The notes under the pieces are model-generated. The model saw only the letters and a program-made list of their open reading frames with translations, did not search any database and was not told where the DNA came from. From assembly GCA_027186245.1 (NCBI GenBank), contig CP114481.1, positions 32,147,501 to 32,211,500 on the forward strand: a DNA stretch of 64,000 bases, given 5' to 3'. The translations under genes were made by a program, and so were the position numbers. This DNA is from Coriaria nepalensis. Taxonomy: Eukaryota; Streptophyta; Magnoliopsida; Cucurbitales; Coriariaceae. How positions within the stretch are numbered: the first letter of the stretch is position 1; each line of letters begins with the position of its first letter. Shown piece by piece: positions 61,053-64,000 of the stretch.

Positions 61053-64000
61053 CATTGCAAGGAAAGTGTGCATTCGTTTAAAATTAAAATCATTTCAAAG
61101 AGTCCTTTCAAGTCAATAACTTATTTCAATGCAAGTTGAACGAATTCTAATTTTGCACTACAGACACAACTTTTGTGCATAACTTGCAAATGATCATTGC
61201 AAGGAAAGTGTGCATTCGTTTAACCTTAAAATCATTTCAATGAGTCATTTCAAGTCAATAACTTATGTCAAAGCAAGTCGAACGAAGTCTAGTTTTGCAC
61301 TACAGACACAACTTTTGTGCATAACTTGCAAATGATCATTGCAAGGAAAGTGTGCATTCGTTTAACCTTAAAATCATTTCAATGAGTCATTGCAAGTCAA
61401 TAACTTATGTCAAAGTAAGTGGAACGAATTCTAGTTTTGCACTACAGACACAACTTTTGTGCATAACTTGCAAATGATCAGTGCAAGGAAAGTGTGCATT
61501 CGTTTAACCTTAAAATCATTTCAATGAGTCATTGCAAGTCAATAACTTATTTCAAAGCAATTCGAACGAATTCTAATTTTGCACTACAGACTCAACTTTT
61601 GTGCATAACTTGCAAATGATCATTGCAGGGAAAGTGTGCTTTCGTTTAACCTTAAAATCATTTCAATGAGTCCTTTCAAGTCAATAACTTATGTCAAAGC
61701 AAGTCGAACGAATTCTAGTTTTCTACTAAAAACACAACTTTTGTGCATAACTTGCAAATGATCATTGCAAGGAAAGTGTGCATTCGTTTAACCTTAAAAT
61801 CATTTCAATGAGTCATTTCAAGTCAATAACTTTTGTCAAAGCAAGTCGAACGAATTCTAGTTTTCTACTAAAAACACAACTTTTGTGCATAACTTGCAAA
61901 TGATCATTGCAAGGGAAGTGTGCATTCGTTTAACCTTAAAATCATTTAAATGAGTCATTTCAAGTCAATAACTTATGTCAAAGCAAGTCGAACGAATTCT
62001 AGGTTTGCACTACAGACACAACTTTTGTGCATAACTTGCAAATGATCATTGCAAGGAAAGTGTGCATTCGTTTAACCTTAAAATCATTTCAATGAGATAT
62101 TTCAAGTCAATAACTTATTTCAAAGCAAGTCGAACGTATTCTAGATTTGCACTACAGAGACAACTTTTGTGCATAACTTGCAAATGATCATTGCAAGGAA
62201 AGTGTGCATTCGTTTAACCTTAAAATCATTTCAATGAGTCATTGCAAGTCAATAACATATGTCGAAGCAAGTCGAACGAATTCTAGTTTTGCACTACAGA
62301 CACAACTTTTGTGCATAACTTGCAAATGATCAGTGCAAGGAAAGTGTGCATTTGTTTAACCTTAAAATCATTTCAATGAGTCATTGCAAGTCAATAACTT
62401 ATTTCAAAGCAATTCGAACGAATTCTAGTTTTGCACTACAGACACAACTTTTGTGCATAACTTGCAAATGATCATTGCAAGGAAAGTGTGCATTTGTTTA
62501 AAATTAAAATCATTTCAAAGAGTCCTTTCAAGTCAATAACTTATTTGAAAGCAAGTCGAACGAATTCTAATTTTGCACTACAGACACAACTTTTGTGCAT
62601 AATTTGCAAATGATCATTGCAAGGAAAGTGTGCATTCGTTTAACCTTAAAATCACTTCAATGAGTCATTTCAAGTCAATAACTTATGTCAAAGCAAGTCG
62701 AACGAAGTCTAGTTTTGCACTACAGACACAACTTTTGTGCATAACTTGCAAATGATCATTGCAAGGAAAGTGTGCATTCGTTTAACCTTAAAATCATTTC
62801 AATGAGTCATTGCAAGTCAATAACTTATGTCAAAGCAAGTGGAACGAATTCTAGTTTTGCACTACAGACACAACTTTTGTGCATAACTTGCAAATGATCA
62901 GTGCAAGGAAAGTGTGCATTCGTTTAACCTTAAAATCATTTCAATGAGTCATTGCAAGTCAATAACTTATTTCAAAGCAATTCGAACGAATTCTAATTTT
63001 GCACTACAGACACAACTTTTGTGCATAACTTGCAAATGATCATTGCAGGGAAAGTGTGCTTTCGTTTAACCTTAAAATCATTTCAATGAGTCCTTTCAAG
63101 TCAATAACTTATGTCAAAGCAAGTCGAACGAATTCTAGTTTTCTACTAAAAACACAACTTTTGTGCATAAGTTGCAAATGATCATTGCAAGGAAAGTGTG
63201 CTTTCGTTTAACCTTAAAATCATTTCTATGAGTCATTGCAAGTCAATAACTTATGTCAAAGCAACTCGAACGAATTCTAGTTTTGCACTACAGACACAAC
63301 TTTTGTGCATAACTTGCAAATGATCATTGCAAGGGCAGTGTGCATTCGTTTAACCTTAAAATCATTTCAATGAGTCATTTCAAGTCAATAACTTATGTCA
63401 AAGCAAGTCGAACGAATTCTAGGTTTGCGCTACAGACACAACTTTTGTGCATAACTTGCAAATGATCATTGCAAGGAAAGTGTGCATTCGTTTAACCTTA
63501 AAATCATTTCAGTGAGTCATTTCAAGTCAATAACTTATTTCAAAGCAAGTCGAACGTATTCTAGATTTGCACTACAGACACAACTTTTGTGCATAACTTG
63601 CAAATGATCATTGCAAGGAAAGTCTGCATTCGTTTAACCTTAAAATCATTTCAATGAGTCATTGCAAGTCAATAACTTATTTCAAGGCAATTCGAACGAA
63701 TTCTAGTTTTGCACTACAGACACAGCTTTTGTGCATAACTTGCAAATGATCTTTGCAAGGAAAGTGTGCATTCGTTTAACCTTAAAATCATTTCAATGAG
63801 TCATTGCAAGTCAATAACTTATGTCAAAGCAACTCGAACGAATTCTAGTTTTGCACTACAGACACAACTTTTGTGCATAACTTGCAAATGATCAGTGCAA
63901 GGAAAGTGTGCATTCGTTTAACCTTAAAATCATTTCAATGAGTCATTTCAAGTCAATAAATTATTTCAAAGCAAGTCAAACGAATTCTAGTTTTGCACTA
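61053..64000 (+). repeat. Large recent duplication in domain D, copy 2, cut by the window end
   Basis: It matches 52392-55339 and is still matching at base 64000, so the full unit is longer than 2948 bp. The monomer at 63893-64000 (TGATCAGTGC, CAATAAATTATTTC, CAAGTCAAACG) corresponds to that at 55232. Confidence 0.9.

Larger units (their letters stand above)
1..64000 (+). repeat. 142-bp satellite DNA array, 450 complete monomers plus a partial one
   Basis: Every part of the window is the same repeat in one orientation. With the monomer start set at CATTGCAAGG, monomer k starts at 142(k-1)+1 up to k=22 (2983). Small indels then shift the register by -7 by k=40 (5532), -8 from k=89 (12489), -9 at k=250 (35350), -8 at k=257 (36345), -7 from k=258 (36488) and -8 from k=429 (60769). 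The last monomer starts at 63893 and is cut by the window end. The consensus has 47 G/C in 142 bases. I checked the phase at many points, not at every junction, so a compensating indel pair could be missed. An A+T-rich 142-bp EcoRI satellite fits the known major satellites of tenebrionid beetles; that assignment is inference. Confidence 0.97.
46428..64000 (+). repeat. Domain D: GTCATTGCAAG-marked satellite with recent higher-order units
   Basis: Many monomers carry T to G at position 56, turning CATTTCAAG into CATTGCAAG, the same nine bases that open the monomer. Junction variants TGATCAGTGC and later TGATCTTTGC are common. Frequent linked variants are GTCAAAGCAAGTGG, TTCTAGATTTGC, TTCTAGGTTTGC, TTTTCTACTAAAAACAC and AAAGAGTCCTTTC. 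Higher-order units of 3, 10 and 21 monomers are listed separately. Stretches not listed are the same satellite in mixed order. Confidence 0.87.

Noticed and set aside
40231..63962. Poly(A)-signal-like AATAAA in GTCAATAAATTATTTC monomers (for example near 40234, 43085, 55295, 63955)
   Set aside because: It arises from one C to A change at position 68 in an A+T-rich repeat, with no transcript unit or downstream element to support it.
1..64000. CRISPR array
   Set aside because: The repeat is 142 bp, directly tandem, without unique spacers, and the differences between copies are substitutions spread along the unit.
1..64000. CENP-B box-like motif at TTCGTTTAACC (positions 22-32 of the monomer)
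   Set aside because: The left half fits TTCGNNNNANN, but the CGGG part of the box is replaced by TTAA, so the essential bases are missing.
1..64000. Insertion of a transposon or other unique sequence
   Set aside because: I found no stretch that breaks the 142-bp register by more than 2 bases, so there is no room for one.
52392..64000. A novel gene system or mobile element behind the large duplications
   Set aside because: The duplicated blocks contain only satellite monomers, end in register, and have no terminal repeats or target-site duplications. Unequal exchange or conversion explains them.

Overview
The whole 64-kb window is one uninterrupted head-to-tail array of an A+T-rich satellite DNA with a 142-bp monomer (about 33% G+C in the consensus I read). 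There are 450 complete monomers plus 108 bp of a 451st, all in the same orientation. I see no gene, RNA gene, transposon, CRISPR array or unique-sequence island. The window is most likely from the pericentromeric or other constitutive heterochromatin of a eukaryotic chromosome. Abundant A+T-rich 142-bp satellites with one EcoRI site per repeat are known from tenebrionid beetles (the major Tenebrio molitor satellite; the PRAT satellite of Palorus ratzeburgii has the same length). A darkling beetle is therefore my best guess, but it rests on monomer length, base composition and the EcoRI site, not on a sequence comparison.

Layout. Using the phase in which a monomer begins CATTGCAAGG, I divide the array into four domains by shared diagnostic substitutions (domain names are mine). 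Domain A-left (1 to about 2330) and A-main (about 5600 to 40037) are mosaics of several monomer subfamilies: a CAATTCGAACGAATTC type, an AAAATTA/GTCCTTTC type, and a CATAGC/CGTATTC type that has lost the EcoRI site. Domain B (about 2330 to 5600) is a divergent sub-array embedded in A, built from a 12-monomer, 1700-bp higher-order unit. Domain C (40038 to 46427) is a heterogeneous zone with TGTCAAAG and TTTTCTACTA variants, and some B-like monomers. Domain D (46428 to 64000) is marked by a T-to-G change (GTCATTTCAAG to GTCATTGCAAG) and by TGATCAGTGC and TGATCTTTGC junction variants, and has the clearest recent higher-order duplications.

The interest lies in how the array evolves. Almost all change is point substitution or gain and loss of whole monomers. 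Only 10 of 450 monomers appear to differ from 142 bp, five of them in domain B. On top of this sit many higher-order duplications of 2 to 21 monomers, always in whole multiples of 142 bp apart from these small indels. They include a nearly identical block of about 2.95 kb at 52392-55339 and 61053-64000 that runs off the window end, a 1420-bp ten-monomer unit at 56.6-60.4 kb, and a block of about 2.5-2.7 kb near 12.5, 19.4 and (shorter) 22.6 kb. Some copies carry clean whole-monomer deletions or insertions, and at least one monomer is a visible recombinant of two subfamilies. Each monomer also carries a near-perfect 21-nt dyad at the junction chosen here, a short hairpin, and internal ATTTCAA sub-repeats.

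I found no convincing new molecular system. Short stop-free stretches of 60-88 codons exist, but they are explained by point changes or a 1-bp indel that remove or shift recurrent in-frame stops of the repeat.
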